In this document: positions 1 to 9,204 of the stretch, piece by piece
Layout of the letters: every line of letters begins with the position of its first letter
How positions within the stretch are numbered: position 1 is the stretch's first letter
Assembly (NCBI GenBank): GCA_964590135.1
Contig: CAZPVX010000012.1
Location: 1 to 64,000, forward strand
DNA length: 64,000 nucleotides
Direction: 5' to 3'
Source of the DNA: JBDHWI01 sp964590135
GTDB lineage: Bacteria > Chloroflexota > Anaerolineae > J036 > Brachytrichaceae
Program-made: the position numbers and the translations under genes
Notes under the pieces: model-generated
The model's database searches: none
The model's input: only the letters and a program-made list of their open reading frames with translations
What the model was told of the DNA's origin: nothing

Positions 1-1
1 C

Positions 2-1534
2 GACAGCGTCGAATACATGGTCAACGCGCATTGCGCCGACGCGATGGTCTGCATCAGCAACTGCGACAAGATCACCCCTGGCATGTTGATGGCGGCCATG
101 CGGCTGAACATCCCTTCAGTCTTCGTTTCTGGCGGGCCGATGGAGGCGGGCAAAGTTCTGCTCAACGGCAAGGTGCACGCGTTGGATTTGGTGGATGCGA
201 TGGTCGCGGCAGCCGATGACCGCATCTCTGATGAGGATGTGAATGTGATCGAGCGTTCGGCCTGCCCAACCTGCGGCTCATGTTCGGGCATGTTCACCGC
301 CAATTCGATGAACTGCCTGACTGAGGCGCTTGGCCTGTCGTTGCCGGGCAATGGTTCGACGTTGGCCACGCACGCTGACCGCAAACGTCTGTTTGTCGAG
401 GCGGGTCATCTGATCGTGGCGCTGGCCAGACGCTGGTATGAGCAGGGCGACGCGACTGCCCTGCCACGCACCATTGCTGCAAAGGCGGCATTCGAAAACG
501 CCATGTCGCTGGACATCGCGATGGGCGGCTCAACCAACACGGTGTTGCACATCTTGGCTGCCGCGCACGAGGGCGGCGTGGATTTCACGATGGATGACAT
601 CGACGCGCTCTCGCGCAAGGTGCCGGTGTTGTGCAAAGTCGCGCCGGCCAAGAGCGATGTGCACATGGAAGATGTGCATCGCGCCGGCGGCATCATGGCG
701 ATCCTGGGTGAACTCGACCGGGCCGGCCTCCTCCACCGCGACCAACCCACCGTGCACACGCCGACGCTGGGCGAGGCGATTGACCGCTGGGACATCGCGC
801 AGTCGGGCGATGCGGCCGTGCGCACGTTTTACCTTGCTGCACCGGGCGGCATGCCGACACAGGTGGCGTTCAGCCAGGGCCGGCGCTGGGATGATCTCGA
901 CCTTGACCGCGAAAAAGGCGTGATTCGCTCGGCTCAGCATCCCTTTTCCAAGGATGGCGGCCTGGCGGTGTTGAAGGGCAACCTGGCGCTGGATGGCTGC
1001 GTGGTGAAGACGGCCGGTGTGGACGAATCAATTCTAAAGTTTGCCGGGCCGGCGCGCATCTTCGAAAGCCAGGATGCAGCCGTGCAGGCGATTCTGGCGG
1101 ACAAGATCGCGCCAGGTGATGTGTTGGTGATCCGCTACGAAGGGCCGCGCGGCGGGCCTGGGATGCAGGAGATGCTTTACCCAACCAGCTACTTGAAGTC
1201 GAAGGGCTTGGGTAAGGCGTGCGCGCTGATCACAGACGGACGGTTTTCGGGTGGCACGTCGGGCTTGTCCATCGGCCACGTCTCGCCAGAGGCGGCGGAA
1301 GGCGGCGCGATTGGGCTGGTGCGCGAGGGCGATCGCATCGAGATTGACATCCCCAACCGCTTGATCCACCTGGCGATTTCCGACGATGAGATGAGCGCAC
1401 GGCGGGCGGCGCAAGCCAAGGCAGGCTGGAAACCCATCGAACCCCGCCAACGCAACGTGACCACGGCGCTCAAAGCCTACGCGGCGTTTGCCACAAGCGC
1501 GGCCAAGGGTGCGGTGCGCGTCTTGCCCACATGA
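2..1534 (+). CDS. ilvD: Dihydroxy-acid dehydratase, 5' end outside the window
   Basis: Dehydrates 2,3-dihydroxy-isovalerate or -methylvalerate to the 2-keto acids of valine and isoleucine synthesis, using an Fe-S cluster in the cytoplasm. The reading frame is open from base 2 (DSVEYMVNAH...), so the true start lies to the left and roughly 100 N-terminal residues are missing. Two cluster-ligand cysteine regions are visible: SNCDKITPGM and CPTCGSCSGMFTANSMNCL. The family motifs AMGGSTNTVLH, YEGPRGGPGMQEML and TDGRFSGGTSG, the last near the C-terminus, are all present. The C-terminal domain is complete and ends with TGA at 1534. No other ilv genes are in the window. The identification is firm; only the start is unknown. 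Confidence 0.96.
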   Translation, partial: DSVEYMVNAHCADAMVCISNCDKITPGMLMAAMRLNIPSVFVSGGPMEAGKVLLNGKVHALDLVDAMVAAADDRISDEDVNVIERSACPTCGSCSGMFTANSMNCLTEALGLSLPGNGSTLATHADRKRLFVEAGHLIVALARRWYEQGDATALPRTIAAKAAFENAMSLDIAMGGSTNTVLHILAAAHEGGVDFTMDDIDALSRKVPVLCKVAPAKSDVHMEDVHRAGGIMAILGELDRAGLLHRDQPTVHTPTLGEAIDRWDIAQSGDAAVRTFYLAAPGGMPTQVAFSQGRRWDDLDLDREKGVIRSAQHPFSKDGGLAVLKGNLALDGCVVKTAGVDESILKFAGPARIFESQDAAVQAILADKIAPGDVLVIRYEGPRGGPGMQEMLYPTSYLKSKGLGKACALITDGRFSGGTSGLSIGHVSPEAAEGGAIGLVREGDRIEIDIPNRLIHLAISDDEMSARRAAQAKAGWKPIEPRQRNVTTALKAYAAFATSAAKGAVRVLPT

Positions 1535-1556
1535 CGGCTTGCAACTTGTAACTTAG

Positions 1557-1877
1557 AGCCATCCAATCGCCATCGGCGTCCCAGTCAAAGGCAAGGTAAA
1601 GGGCTTTGTGTGGGCGTGGCTGGAGCGCGTACACCCTAAAAAGGCGCGCGTGCCGAGCGAGGCGGTCGTCGCAGTGCGCGTAAGCGATCTGGTCGAAAAG
1701 GATTTGCTGATTAACTCAGAGCCGGGCAAATACTTCACCGAGCCGCACTACAACGGCTACCCGGCTGTGCTGGTGCGATTGGCAGAAGTAAGCACGGCCG
1801 AAATGGACGTGTTGTTGCGAACCGGCTGGCGAACCGTGGCGCAAACGCCGCCCCAAAAGAAGCAAAAACGGCAATAG
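1557..1877 (+). pseudogene. MmcQ/YjbR-like protein, 5'-truncated remnant
   Basis: The frame after the TAG at 1554 reads HPIAIGVPVKGKVKGFVWAWLER, then runs without interruption to a C-terminal part with the MmcQ/YjbR pattern (KYFTEPHYNGYPAVLVRLAEV, then LLRTGWRTVA). Members of this small DNA-binding-fold family normally carry another 20-30 N-terminal residues. Here that part has no start codon and abuts the end of ilvD. A GTG at 1608 could start a shortened 89-residue product, but it lies inside the conserved fold. I read it as a decayed gene whose 5' end was lost by recombination. The following kilobases hold further fragments, which supports this. Confidence 0.6.
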
Positions 1878-2317
1878 CTTGCATCAAACCGAAACGCATA
1901 GGTAAATCCTCACCTGTGTAATGGCACCTACGAACTATTCTGCAGCTTCCACGTTGCCCCTGCGTCTTCGACCATGTCATTACCTCGTTCCGCTGCGCCT
2001 TTTCGCGAGAGCATGCACGACCTGAGATGGTGCGGGAGCGGGCGGCTGCGAAAGGTGTGTGAGCAGTTGGGCTTTGATAAATTCGCCGGGCGCGTGCCGC
2101 GCTGGATTTAGGATTGTGGCTGGCGAGACTACTTCTTCAAGTGGGACGAGCGCAATTCATCGTATTGAGCCAAGTCCGTGTCTTCAGGTTTGAGTTGGTT
2201 GCCCCATGAAACTGAAAGTCGTCGCAGTATCTTGTCGATTCTGGGTGCTCGCCGTTCGACGTATGAATAGGGCGAGACGCACGCTATCGTGACGGGTCAC
2301 CGCCTGAGGAGGTCAAA
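1878..2317. other. Gene-poor spacer with a decayed coding scrap
   Basis: No intact gene is seen in these about 440 bases. Around 2020-2166 the plus strand reads as protein-like sequence (LRKVCEQLGFDKFAGRVPRWI, stop, DCGWRDYFFKWDERNSSY, stop), interrupted by an in-frame TAG near 2110. This looks like the end of an inactivated gene, but I do not recognise the family. The last 40 bases supply the GAGGAGG ribosome-binding site of the next gene. Confidence 0.4.
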
Positions 2318-2902
2318 ATGTCTATATCTGTGCTTTACATGTCCATGTCGCTCGATGGGTACATCGCCGGCCCGAACGACAACCCGAATAACCCCGGCGG
2401 CGACGGCTTCATGCGACTGCACGAGTGGTACGGGTACGAAGCACAACCTCCCAACACGAAGGGAACCGGCTGGGGGGCATACTTCATGGATGAAGGCTAT
2501 GCGACGGGCGCAGTACTTGCCGGCCGACGCACTGTGGAGCAGGTCGATCACTGGAACGGAAATCATCATGGCGTCCCGATCTTCGTGCCCAGTCACCGGC
2601 CGCCCGGACCCTCGGTTGCCAACTATCCGTTGGTGACTTACGTGAACGACGGGATCAAGAGCGCAATGGCGCAAGCGAAGGCGGCCGCTGGGGGCCGCAA
2701 CGTGATGGTGCATGGCGCATATACGGCGCAGCGGGCGCTTGAGGCGGATGTGCTGGACGAGTTGCAGATTCATCAGATCCCCGTGTTGTTCGGCGCCGGT
2801 CGTCGGCTGTTCGACGTGTTGCCATCGCGCATCGAGCTGGAGATCGTCCGGGTGATCGACACACCGGATGCCACCCACATCCGCTACCGCGTCCGGCGCT
2901 GA
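2318..2902 (+). CDS. Dihydrofolate-reductase-like (RibD C-terminal domain) protein
   Basis: A 194-residue single-domain protein of the RibD_C / DHFR-like fold, predicted to be a cytoplasmic NADPH-dependent reductase. The N-terminus VLYMSMSLDGYIAGPNDNP is the typical first strand and substrate loop. AVLAGRRTVEQVDHW supplies the cofactor-binding turn, and the C-terminal half (LDELQIHQIPVLFGAGRRLF) is the characteristic end of stand-alone members. The start is well supported by GAGGAGG seven bases upstream of ATG 2318. Stand-alone members of this family are common in environmental bacteria and their substrates are mostly unknown, so a folate role should not be assumed. It is the only intact gene between ilvD and trpB2 and is flanked by broken genes, so the neighbourhood gives no functional hint. 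Confidence 0.85.
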   Translation: MSISVLYMSMSLDGYIAGPNDNPNNPGGDGFMRLHEWYGYEAQPPNTKGTGWGAYFMDEGYATGAVLAGRRTVEQVDHWNGNHHGVPIFVPSHRPPGPSVANYPLVTYVNDGIKSAMAQAKAAAGGRNVMVHGAYTAQRALEADVLDELQIHQIPVLFGAGRRLFDVLPSRIELEIVRVIDTPDATHIRYRVRR

Positions 2903-2943
2903 GTTGGTTGAGCTATCGCGCACATAGGAACGGGGAAAATTCA

Positions 2944-3033
2944 ATGAAATTTCGCATCACGCTCATCACACTTGGCGTAGGCGATCTGGGCCGGTCAGTG
3001 CGTTTCCACCGCGATGGTCTGGGTCCGCCCACG
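2944..3033 (+). pseudogene. VOC/glyoxalase-family N-terminal fragment
   Basis: ATG 2944 begins MKFRITLITLGVGDLGRSVR followed by FHRDGLG, the first beta-alpha-beta unit of a vicinal-oxygen-chelate (glyoxalase/bleomycin-resistance) protein. After about 27 residues the similarity stops and the sequence becomes the 3' end of a minus-strand transporter remnant. Two broken genes therefore meet head-on near 3018-3035. The open frame continues to 3144 only as shadow sequence. The missing remainder would be about 100 residues. Confidence 0.6.
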
Positions 3034-3543
3034 CCAGCGGGTGATCGTTGCCGCGGCGTCCGCGTCGCGGATGAACAGCGCAACCCCTGCGCCGAGCAGT
3101 GCGAACACGGCCGCGGTTGCGAACGCCACCCGGTAGGGCGCTAGGTCAGGCTGGCTGCCCGGCAGGGCGATGGAATCGGCGGCCACGAACGCGGTGGTCA
3201 GGATAGCCACACCCAGCGCGCCGGCAAGTTGCTGTTGCGTGCTAAGCAGTGTGGTTGCGCCGCCCATGTCTCGATGCGACGTGTTCGCGAACGCGGCCGT
3301 CTGGATCGGGATGAACACCCCCGACATGCCTACACCCAACAAGAACAGGAACGCCCGCGGCCACCACAGGCTGGTGGTCGGGCCGACCGTGATCATCGCC
3401 GTCATCATGACCGCGTTCAGGACCAGCGCCCCGCACAGGATTCGGCGCGGCCCGTATACGGGGTAAAGCAACTTGGCAACGATCTGTGAACCGACCATCA
3501 CGCCCAGCGCCTCGGGCAAAATGCTCGGGCCGGCTGTCATGAC
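2995..3543 (-). pseudogene. MFS drug transporter (DHA2-like), C-terminal remnant
   Basis: Read on the minus strand, the frame from about 3543 encodes the last four or so transmembrane segments of a major-facilitator drug-efflux protein. It shows LPEALGVMVGSQIVAKLLYP, then YGPRRILCGALVLNA, GVGMSGVFIPIQTAAFANT, STQQQLAGALGVAILTTAF and VAFATAAVFALLGAGVALF. The first ten segments of a 14-segment transporter are absent, and the sequence upstream (3544-3672) is unrelated. The stop at 2995 lies beyond the junction with the VOC fragment, so the last residues are probably not native. This is a truncated, non-functional copy. Confidence 0.6.
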
Positions 3544-3654
3544 CCACCGCCGGGCTTGGTCCTTTCTTACTGTCGTGCTTGAAATCGAATTTGGTGGCGA
3601 TGACGACTTTTTACACAGGCTATTGAGCGGCTGCGGTGACAGGAGGCTCGACAC

Positions 3655-3810
3655 GTGATGCCCGGCGAACATCTTGACGCGACCAGCACCGCTTTTGGTG
3701 TTGGATATGACGATGTGTCGCAGTTCACGCGCGAGTGCAAACGGCTGTTCGGCCTTCCGCCAATGCGTGGTGCAGAAAGCTTGCGCAGCGACGCCAGAGA
3801 AGCGACGTGA
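3655..3810 (+). pseudogene. AraC-family regulator, C-terminal HTH fragment
   Basis: The plus-strand frame reads DATSTAFGVGYDDVSQFTRE followed by CKRLFGLPPMRGAESLR and a TGA at 3808-3810. This is the second helix-turn-helix of an AraC/XylS regulator (A-F-x-V-G-Y-x-x-x-S-Q-F-x-R-x-x-K-R-x-F-G-x-P-P). The sensor domain and first HTH are missing. With the VOC, MFS and MmcQ scraps it is part of a cluster of gene fragments and has no recognisable start. Confidence 0.6.
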
Positions 3811-3844
3811 CCTTGACGCTCGCCGGCGGAATGCAGTCCTTAAT

Positions 3845-3900
3845 TTAAAAAAGCCTGTGGTGTTTAAACCACAGGCTTGATTCCCTGAGATTTCTCAGGG
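3845..3900 (-). terminator. Intrinsic terminator downstream of trpB2
   Basis: An 11-bp perfect stem (AAGCCTGTGGT at 3851-3861 pairing with 3868-3878, 6-base loop) is followed on the minus strand by a run of six T. It lies about 115 bases past the end of the minus-strand trpB2 gene. A second 8-bp hairpin (CCCTGAGA/TCTCAGGG, 3883-3900) precedes it. Confidence 0.75.
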
Positions 3901-3994
3901 TTTCACAGCATCATGCTCGTTTGCACGGGCATGGCAGACAAAAACCTCAGGCAATCAGAACCGCAGGTTATCTTTTCGGGGTTGCGCGTGAAGA

Positions 3995-5362
3995 TTACGC
4001 CACCACCGGCAACTCAGACTGTGCCTTCTCGATCTCGCTCTGAGGCAGCTCGTAGTCTTGAATGTCGCCGTGCAGATAACGGTCATACGCGCTCATGTCG
4101 AAGTGGCCGTGCCCGGACAGGTTGAACACGATGGTCTCGCTCCTGCCTTCCTCGCGACAACGGATGGCTTCGTCTATTGCGCCGCGCACCGCATGGGCGG
4201 CCTCTGGCGCGGGGATGATGCCCTCGGTCCGCGCGAACTGGATGCCGGCCTCGAACGTCGCGCGCTGCTGCACCGCCCGCGCCTCGATGATGCCGGCGCG
4301 ATACAACTCGCAGATGCTCGACGCCATGCCGTGATAGCGCAACCCGCCGGCATGAATCGGCGCCGGCATGAAGCCATGGCCGAGCGTGTACATCTTCACC
4401 AGCGGCGTCATCATGCTGGTGTCGCCGAAGTCATAGGCATACACGCCACGCGTGAGCGAGGGCGCAGCCACCGGCTCCACCGCTACCACGCGCAGGTTGC
4501 TGGCCTTGCCCTTGATCTTGTCGCCGACGAAGGGGAAGGCAAAGCCGGCGAAGTTGCTGCCGCCGCCGATGCAGCCGACGATCACGTCGGGATACACGCC
4601 GGCCATGTCGAGTTGGCGCTGCGTTTCCATACCGATCACGGTCTGGTGCATCAGCACGTGATTCAACACCGAGCCGAGCGCATACTTCGTCGGCGTCGGG
4701 TTGGTCACCGCATCCTCGACCGCCTCGCTGATGGCCAGGCCAAGCGAGCCAGTGCAGTTCGGATCGACAGCCAGCATGGCGCGGCCGGCGTTGGTGTCCA
4801 TGCTCGGAGAGGCGACGACCTGCGCACCCCACGTCTCCATCAAGGCGCGGCGATACGGCTTTTGCTCGTAGCTTACCTTCACCATGTAGACCTTCACGTC
4901 GATGCCAAAGATCTGGCCAGCGAAGGCCAGTGAACTGCCCCATTGTCCAGCGCCGGTTTCGGTGGCGATGCGCTTGACGCCGGCTTCTCTGTTGTAGAAC
5001 GCCTGCGGCACGGCGGTGTTCGGCTTGTGGCTGCCGGAGGGGCTGACGCCTTCATATTTGTAGTAAATCTTGGCCGGCGTGTTCAGCGCCTTCTCCAGCC
5101 GATGCGCGCGATACAGCGGCGTGGGCCGCCACAGGCGATACACATCGCGCACTGGCTCAGGGATGTCGATCCAGCGCTCCTTGCTCACTTCCTGCAGGAT
5201 GAGTTCCATGGGGAAGAGCGGTGCGAGGTCGGCCGGGCCGACGGGCTGCTTGGTGCCCGGGTGCAGCACGGGCGGCAAATCGAACGGCAAATCGGCTTGG
5301 ATGTTGTACCAAGCCTTGGGGATATCACTTTCCTGAAGAATGAACTTGGTCTGGTCGGTCAC
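3995..5362 (-). CDS. trpB: Tryptophan synthase beta chain, TrpB2 type
   Basis: A PLP enzyme that condenses indole with serine to tryptophan. The product is 455 residues, the length of the TrpB2 class, which is longer than classical TrpB and often acts without TrpA. The PLP lysine is Lys113 in SPSGSHKPNTA, and the phosphate-binding loop is GCIGGGSNFAG. ETGAGQWGSSLAFAG and the C-terminal LSGHGHFDMSAY are also diagnostic. I chose GTG 5362 as start because AAGGAG lies 8 bases upstream and the protein then begins TDQTKFILQESDIPKAW, the usual TrpB2 N-terminus; an ATG at 5419 has no comparable site. No trpA is adjacent, so a salvage role for indole is possible. A terminator follows. Confidence 0.94.
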   Translation of the reverse strand: MTDQTKFILQESDIPKAWYNIQADLPFDLPPVLHPGTKQPVGPADLAPLFPMELILQEVSKERWIDIPEPVRDVYRLWRPTPLYRAHRLEKALNTPAKIYYKYEGVSPSGSHKPNTAVPQAFYNREAGVKRIATETGAGQWGSSLAFAGQIFGIDVKVYMVKVSYEQKPYRRALMETWGAQVVASPSMDTNAGRAMLAVDPNCTGSLGLAISEAVEDAVTNPTPTKYALGSVLNHVLMHQTVIGMETQRQLDMAGVYPDVIVGCIGGGSNFAGFAFPFVGDKIKGKASNLRVVAVEPVAAPSLTRGVYAYDFGDTSMMTPLVKMYTLGHGFMPAPIHAGGLRYHGMASSICELYRAGIIEARAVQQRATFEAGIQFARTEGIIPAPEAAHAVRGAIDEAIRCREEGRSETIVFNLSGHGHFDMSAYDRYLHGDIQDYELPQSEIEKAQSELPVVA

Positions 5363-5437
5363 GGGATGACTCCTTGAAATGGTTCTTGCGCAGAAGATTG
5401 TAGATGAGCCGGCGCACAATCAAAAAGCCGCCTGGCT

Positions 5438-5809
5438 TCAATCGGCTTTCTTTTTGCTCTTCTTCTCGGGCTTCTCAGCCTTGTCTGGCTTCGCCTCTTT
5501 GGTTGTGGACTCAGTTGAGGTAGTTTCGGCGACTGGCGTCTTGGTCTCCGTCGTCTCCGTCGCGTCGGTCTTGCTCTCGCCTTCACCGGCCTTGTCCTTG
5601 TCTTTGGCTGGGCTGCCGGCGCTGTTGTTGCCCTTGCTGTCGGTGATGTACCAGCCCGATCCCTTGAACGTGACTGCCACCTTGCTCACCACGCGATACA
5701 CATGCCGCTTGCCGCAGGTCGGGCATTTCTTGATCGGGTCATCCGTAAATTTTTGAACTTTTTCAAATTCCGAGCCGCAGTCTGGACAAGCGTATTGATA
5801 CGTGGGCAT
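5438..5809 (-). CDS. FmdB-family zinc-ribbon protein
   Basis: A 123-residue protein with an N-terminal zinc ribbon: MPTYQYACPDCGSEFEKVQ, then KKCPTCGKRHVYRVVS, giving two CxxC pairs. The motif FKGSGWYITDS follows, and then a long low-complexity K/E/T/P-rich tail. The ribbon plus the GSGWY motif define the FmdB/CxxC_CXXC_SSSS family. It was named after a putative regulator of formamidase genes, and its general function remains unknown. The start at 5809 gives the canonical MPTYQY; the frame opens earlier but the extra residues are not conserved. It lies 11 bases downstream of rlmB on the same strand, probably co-transcribed with it. Confidence 0.9.
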   Translation of the reverse strand: MPTYQYACPDCGSEFEKVQKFTDDPIKKCPTCGKRHVYRVVSKVAVTFKGSGWYITDSKGNNSAGSPAKDKDKAGEGESKTDATETTETKTPVAETTSTESTTKEAKPDKAEKPEKKSKKKAD

Positions 5810-5820
5810 TGCGGCGCGAA

Positions 5821-6552
5821 TTATACGCACCGCTGCCTGATGGCCTCGTAAAGCGCGACCGCGCCGGCCACCGACGCATTCAGCGATTCGACTTTGCCGT
5901 GCATCGGCAACCGCAACAGAAAGTCGGCCTTCTCGCGCAGCAACCTGTGCACACCTTCGCCCTCACTGCCGACGATGATCGCCAGTGCGCCGCGCAGATC
6001 GGCCTGGTAAATCGACTGTTTTGCCTCTCCGGCGAGCGCCGCCACCCACGTCTCGCGCTGCTTCATCTCATCCACCGCGCGCGCCAGATTCACCACCTGC
6101 GCCACGCGCAGATGCTCGGCTGCGCCAGACGATGCATTCACCACCGCCGGTGTCACGCCGGCGCTGCGCCGCTCGCCCAGCACCACGCCATGCACGCCGG
6201 CTGCGTCCGCCGTGCGGATCAGGCTGCCTACGTTGTGCGGATCTTGCAGCGCATCCAATACTAGGACGAACACCGGCTCATTGCGCTCGGCGGCGAAGTC
6301 ATAGATGTCGTCCAGATCGACATAGGGATAATCATCCACCTCCAACGCCACGCCCTGCGCATCGCGCGAGATCGACGCGAGGAAATCACGGTTGGCGACG
6401 CTGACTGGCACGCGCTGTTGCTGCGCCAGCGCGCGAATCTCGCGGATGATCGGCGCATCCTCCACTCCCTCGCCGATGTGCAGCCGGCGAATCGCGCGCC
6501 GCTTTGCCCGCAAACATTCCCGCACAACCTGACGACTGTAAAGCTTTTCCAT
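5821..6552 (-). CDS. rlmB: 23S rRNA (guanosine-2'-O)-methyltransferase, TrmH/SpoU family
   Basis: A SAM-dependent 2'-O-methyltransferase of the SPOUT knot fold, most like RlmB, which modifies the 23S rRNA peptidyl-transferase region. The N-terminal substrate-binding domain starts MEKLYSRQVVRECLRAKRR. The three SpoU motifs are clear: LDALQDPHNVGSLIRTADA, IIVGSEGEGVHRLL and LPMHGKVESLNASVAGAVAL. The start at 6552 gives the usual RlmB N-terminus and has GGTGA upstream. An alternative ATG at 6576 overlaps the stop of the upstream gene as ATGA, suggesting translational coupling. TrmH-family members are easily confused, so the exact target is less certain than the family. Confidence 0.88.
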   Translation of the reverse strand: MEKLYSRQVVRECLRAKRRAIRRLHIGEGVEDAPIIREIRALAQQQRVPVSVANRDFLASISRDAQGVALEVDDYPYVDLDDIYDFAAERNEPVFVLVLDALQDPHNVGSLIRTADAAGVHGVVLGERRSAGVTPAVVNASSGAAEHLRVAQVVNLARAVDEMKQRETWVAALAGEAKQSIYQADLRGALAIIVGSEGEGVHRLLREKADFLLRLPMHGKVESLNASVAGAVALYEAIRQRCV

Positions 6553-6572
6553 AGTGATGAAGTCACCTTGCA

Positions 6573-8996
6573 TCATTCAACGATGAGCGGCACGCTGATG
6601 GCAGCGTCAGGGATGGGCTGATCGCCATCAAACGCCAGCATGCGCCGGCCATCCTTGTCGTATAGCCCGAACTTGATGAGGTACTGGCCGGCAGGCAAAG
6701 GCGCCGGCAAGTCAAGCAGATATTGGTCGCCGCGCACCATATCTCCCTTGCGCCACCAGCGCGGCGGGAATGCGCCATTCAGCGCGCGGCCGTCCGCCTG
6801 CGGGTCGAGCTTCCTGCCGGTGTAATCGAACAGTTGCACGAAGGTGGTGTAGTCGCGATCCACATCGGCATCCACCAGCCAATCGAGCGTGAGTGTGATG
6901 CGATTGCTGGCGCGCAACGCCTTCACGTTTGCCACGCGCACTTTTTCAAGGCGCTGCTTCTCAATCGGCGCATTCGCCGGCAGCGGCGTGGAGACGGCCA
7001 TGCTGGCAGCCTCATAGGCCTGTCGGCCGGTCGGCTTGCCCGCCCCATCAAACGTCTCCATGAATGCCTTCGTCGTGAAGTCCCAAAAGCCCACATCCAG
7101 CCTCAACACGGTCGGCATGAGTTGTGTGTTAGTCACAGTGTCGGCGATGCGCAGCTGGTAACGGTCGGCAATCACGTCGCCGGCCTGCCATAGCGTGGTC
7201 TGCCACATGCCTCCGCCCGGGTAGGTATTCAGCACGTGCGCTGGCGCGTCGTCGCGGCCCAGCACGCGAATGAACGCCGAGTAGTTGCGTTCCATCGGCT
7301 GCAATGCCTGCCAGTACAGCGTCACGTCCAGCACCTCGCCAGGCCGCACGCGTTGCGCCGGCGTGTTCACTCTGAAGCCGATCCAGCGGATCTTGTTCTC
7401 AAAATACAGCTGGGTGAATTGGGTGTCCAGCGGAATGAGCGCCTCATCTTTCAGCTTCTCGGGCAGCGCATACGCCGGCGCGATGTAGATGAGCGGCGAC
7501 AGCAGCGTGAGCGCAGCCAGCGCGGCGATGAGCGCCGGCGCAACCCACCGCGTCACAGGGCGCTTCACAAACGACGAAAACGCCATCAACGCGCGCAGCA
7601 ACCCCAGCGCGGTGAAGATCGAGATCGGCACGATGACCGGAAAGAGCAGCCGGCCCTGGCTCGCCAGCGTGATCGACGTCCAGCGCACGAGCGCGACGAA
7701 GGCGATGGCAAAGGCGCTGAACAGCATGGCGAGGATGAGAACGGGCGGCAGGAAACTGGCGCGCTGAAAAGGTCGCACAGGCCCCGCGTCACCCGATCCC
7801 CGCAGCGCCCCATCTCGGAGAATGTCCCACCCCATCAGCATCAAGCCGGCGCCAGCGAGGATGGTCATGATTTCAAGTGCGACGTAGATCGGCGCATGCA
7901 TCGGGATGTTGACCGCGCCGAACAGGCCCCAATACGCCTTGAAGAAGCCATCCCACTCGCCGATCAATTCCAGCGGCATGGGGATGCGGTCGCGGGGGCC
8001 GGCGATCTGCGCCATCATTGTCGTGCCGGTCAGGTCGCCATACAACATCTGATTGCGCGCATACCACCAGCCGGCGATCAGCGCCATCGGCAGCAACATG
8101 GCGAGTGCGAGGCGGAGAAAGTGTGAGGCGGCGCCATCTTTTTCTGCATTCCCCCATTCCCGCTTTCGCCCCTTCACTCCTTCGGCCAGCAGCACAAAAA
8201 ACGGCACAACGATCGCGAGCGCAAGGCCAGACACCTTGGTGAGCGCCGCTGCAGCCAGCACCACGCCGAGCAAAACGCCTTGCCTCATCATTGCGCCACG
8301 CGCGATCATGCGCGCGCCGAGCAGCAACGCCAGCGATGCTGCCGCTGCGGCCAGCGTGTCGTTGTTCACACTGGCCATGATGTGAACGAACATGGGGTTG
8401 AAGGCAACGAGGCCGGTGGCAAGTGGCGGGAGAAAAGCCGAATTGAGAATCGAGGATTTCGATCCTTCAACCCCCAATTCGCGCGCGATGAAATACGCGC
8501 TCATCACCGCCACCATGCCCAGCAGCACGCCGATGAAGCGCATCACCATCACCGCCAGCGCAGTGCGCTGCCAGGGAAAACGGCTTGCAGGCGTGTGTTG
8601 CAATTGATTCCAGTTATTCGTCGCGTCGGCGCGGCCCAACATGGCATGCGGGTTTGGCCATACCATACCTTGCCAGTCGCTGCGGTCGAAGGGCAGCGCC
8701 ACCAGCGCCATGAGCGCATAGTACAGCGGCGGCTGGCTGCCCTCCTGCGCCTCATACGTCAGCGGCCGCTGCGCCAGTCGCTCTTCGGCGACGATCCGCG
8801 CGTTGAGAGCGGGGTCTTGCACCGTCAACCCGCCGCCGCGCGCCAGCCGTTCGACCATGGCGTAATGGCGCACCTCGTCCGACACATCCAGAAACGGCGC
8901 GGTGACGGCGTAGCAACTGCCGGCGATCAGATACAGCGCCAGAATGAGGGCGAGCGGCCAGTGCCGGCTCATGCGTTGTGAAAATGTCGCGGTCAA
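6573..8996 (-). CDS. Large GT-C-type membrane protein, ArnT/GT39-like
   Basis: An 807-residue polytopic membrane protein. The N-terminal segment (LALILALYLIAGSCYAVTAPF) is followed by DVSDEVRHYAMVERLA and EGSQPPLYYALMALVAL. These are the acidic first loop and the QPPLYY motif of lipid-linked-sugar glycosyltransferases of the GT-C fold. About ten further hydrophobic stretches run to residue 500. The C-terminal 300 residues are predicted to lie outside the membrane and hold two similar beta-rich modules (for example LDVTLYWQALQPMERNYSAF and ITLTLDWLVDADVDRDYTTF). Such proteins are common in Chloroflexota, and the acceptor is unknown. Its stop overlaps the alternative rlmB start. Confidence 0.75.
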   Translation of the reverse strand: MTATFSQRMSRHWPLALILALYLIAGSCYAVTAPFLDVSDEVRHYAMVERLARGGGLTVQDPALNARIVAEERLAQRPLTYEAQEGSQPPLYYALMALVALPFDRSDWQGMVWPNPHAMLGRADATNNWNQLQHTPASRFPWQRTALAVMVMRFIGVLLGMVAVMSAYFIARELGVEGSKSSILNSAFLPPLATGLVAFNPMFVHIMASVNNDTLAAAAASLALLLGARMIARGAMMRQGVLLGVVLAAAALTKVSGLALAIVVPFFVLLAEGVKGRKREWGNAEKDGAASHFLRLALAMLLPMALIAGWWYARNQMLYGDLTGTTMMAQIAGPRDRIPMPLELIGEWDGFFKAYWGLFGAVNIPMHAPIYVALEIMTILAGAGLMLMGWDILRDGALRGSGDAGPVRPFQRASFLPPVLILAMLFSAFAIAFVALVRWTSITLASQGRLLFPVIVPISIFTALGLLRALMAFSSFVKRPVTRWVAPALIAALAALTLLSPLIYIAPAYALPEKLKDEALIPLDTQFTQLYFENKIRWIGFRVNTPAQRVRPGEVLDVTLYWQALQPMERNYSAFIRVLGRDDAPAHVLNTYPGGGMWQTTLWQAGDVIADRYQLRIADTVTNTQLMPTVLRLDVGFWDFTTKAFMETFDGAGKPTGRQAYEAASMAVSTPLPANAPIEKQRLEKVRVANVKALRASNRITLTLDWLVDADVDRDYTTFVQLFDYTGRKLDPQADGRALNGAFPPRWWRKGDMVRGDQYLLDLPAPLPAGQYLIKFGLYDKDGRRMLAFDGDQPIPDAAISVPLIVE

Positions 8997-9204
8997 TGCG
9001 ATTCAATGATAGTCGAGCAGCGCGCAATAACTTCACAGCCGGCACACGGCATCCATGCGCCGGCAAGAGTGTTCTTGTCGTTCAAAGGCAACGCCAACCC
9101 GCCGCTGCGCAACGCCAGCCACAAAAATCCGAGGATGCGCAACGCGACAATTGGCTTAAACTGCCTACGTCCGGAAATCATCGAAATATTCAGGAGCAAT
9201 ACTC

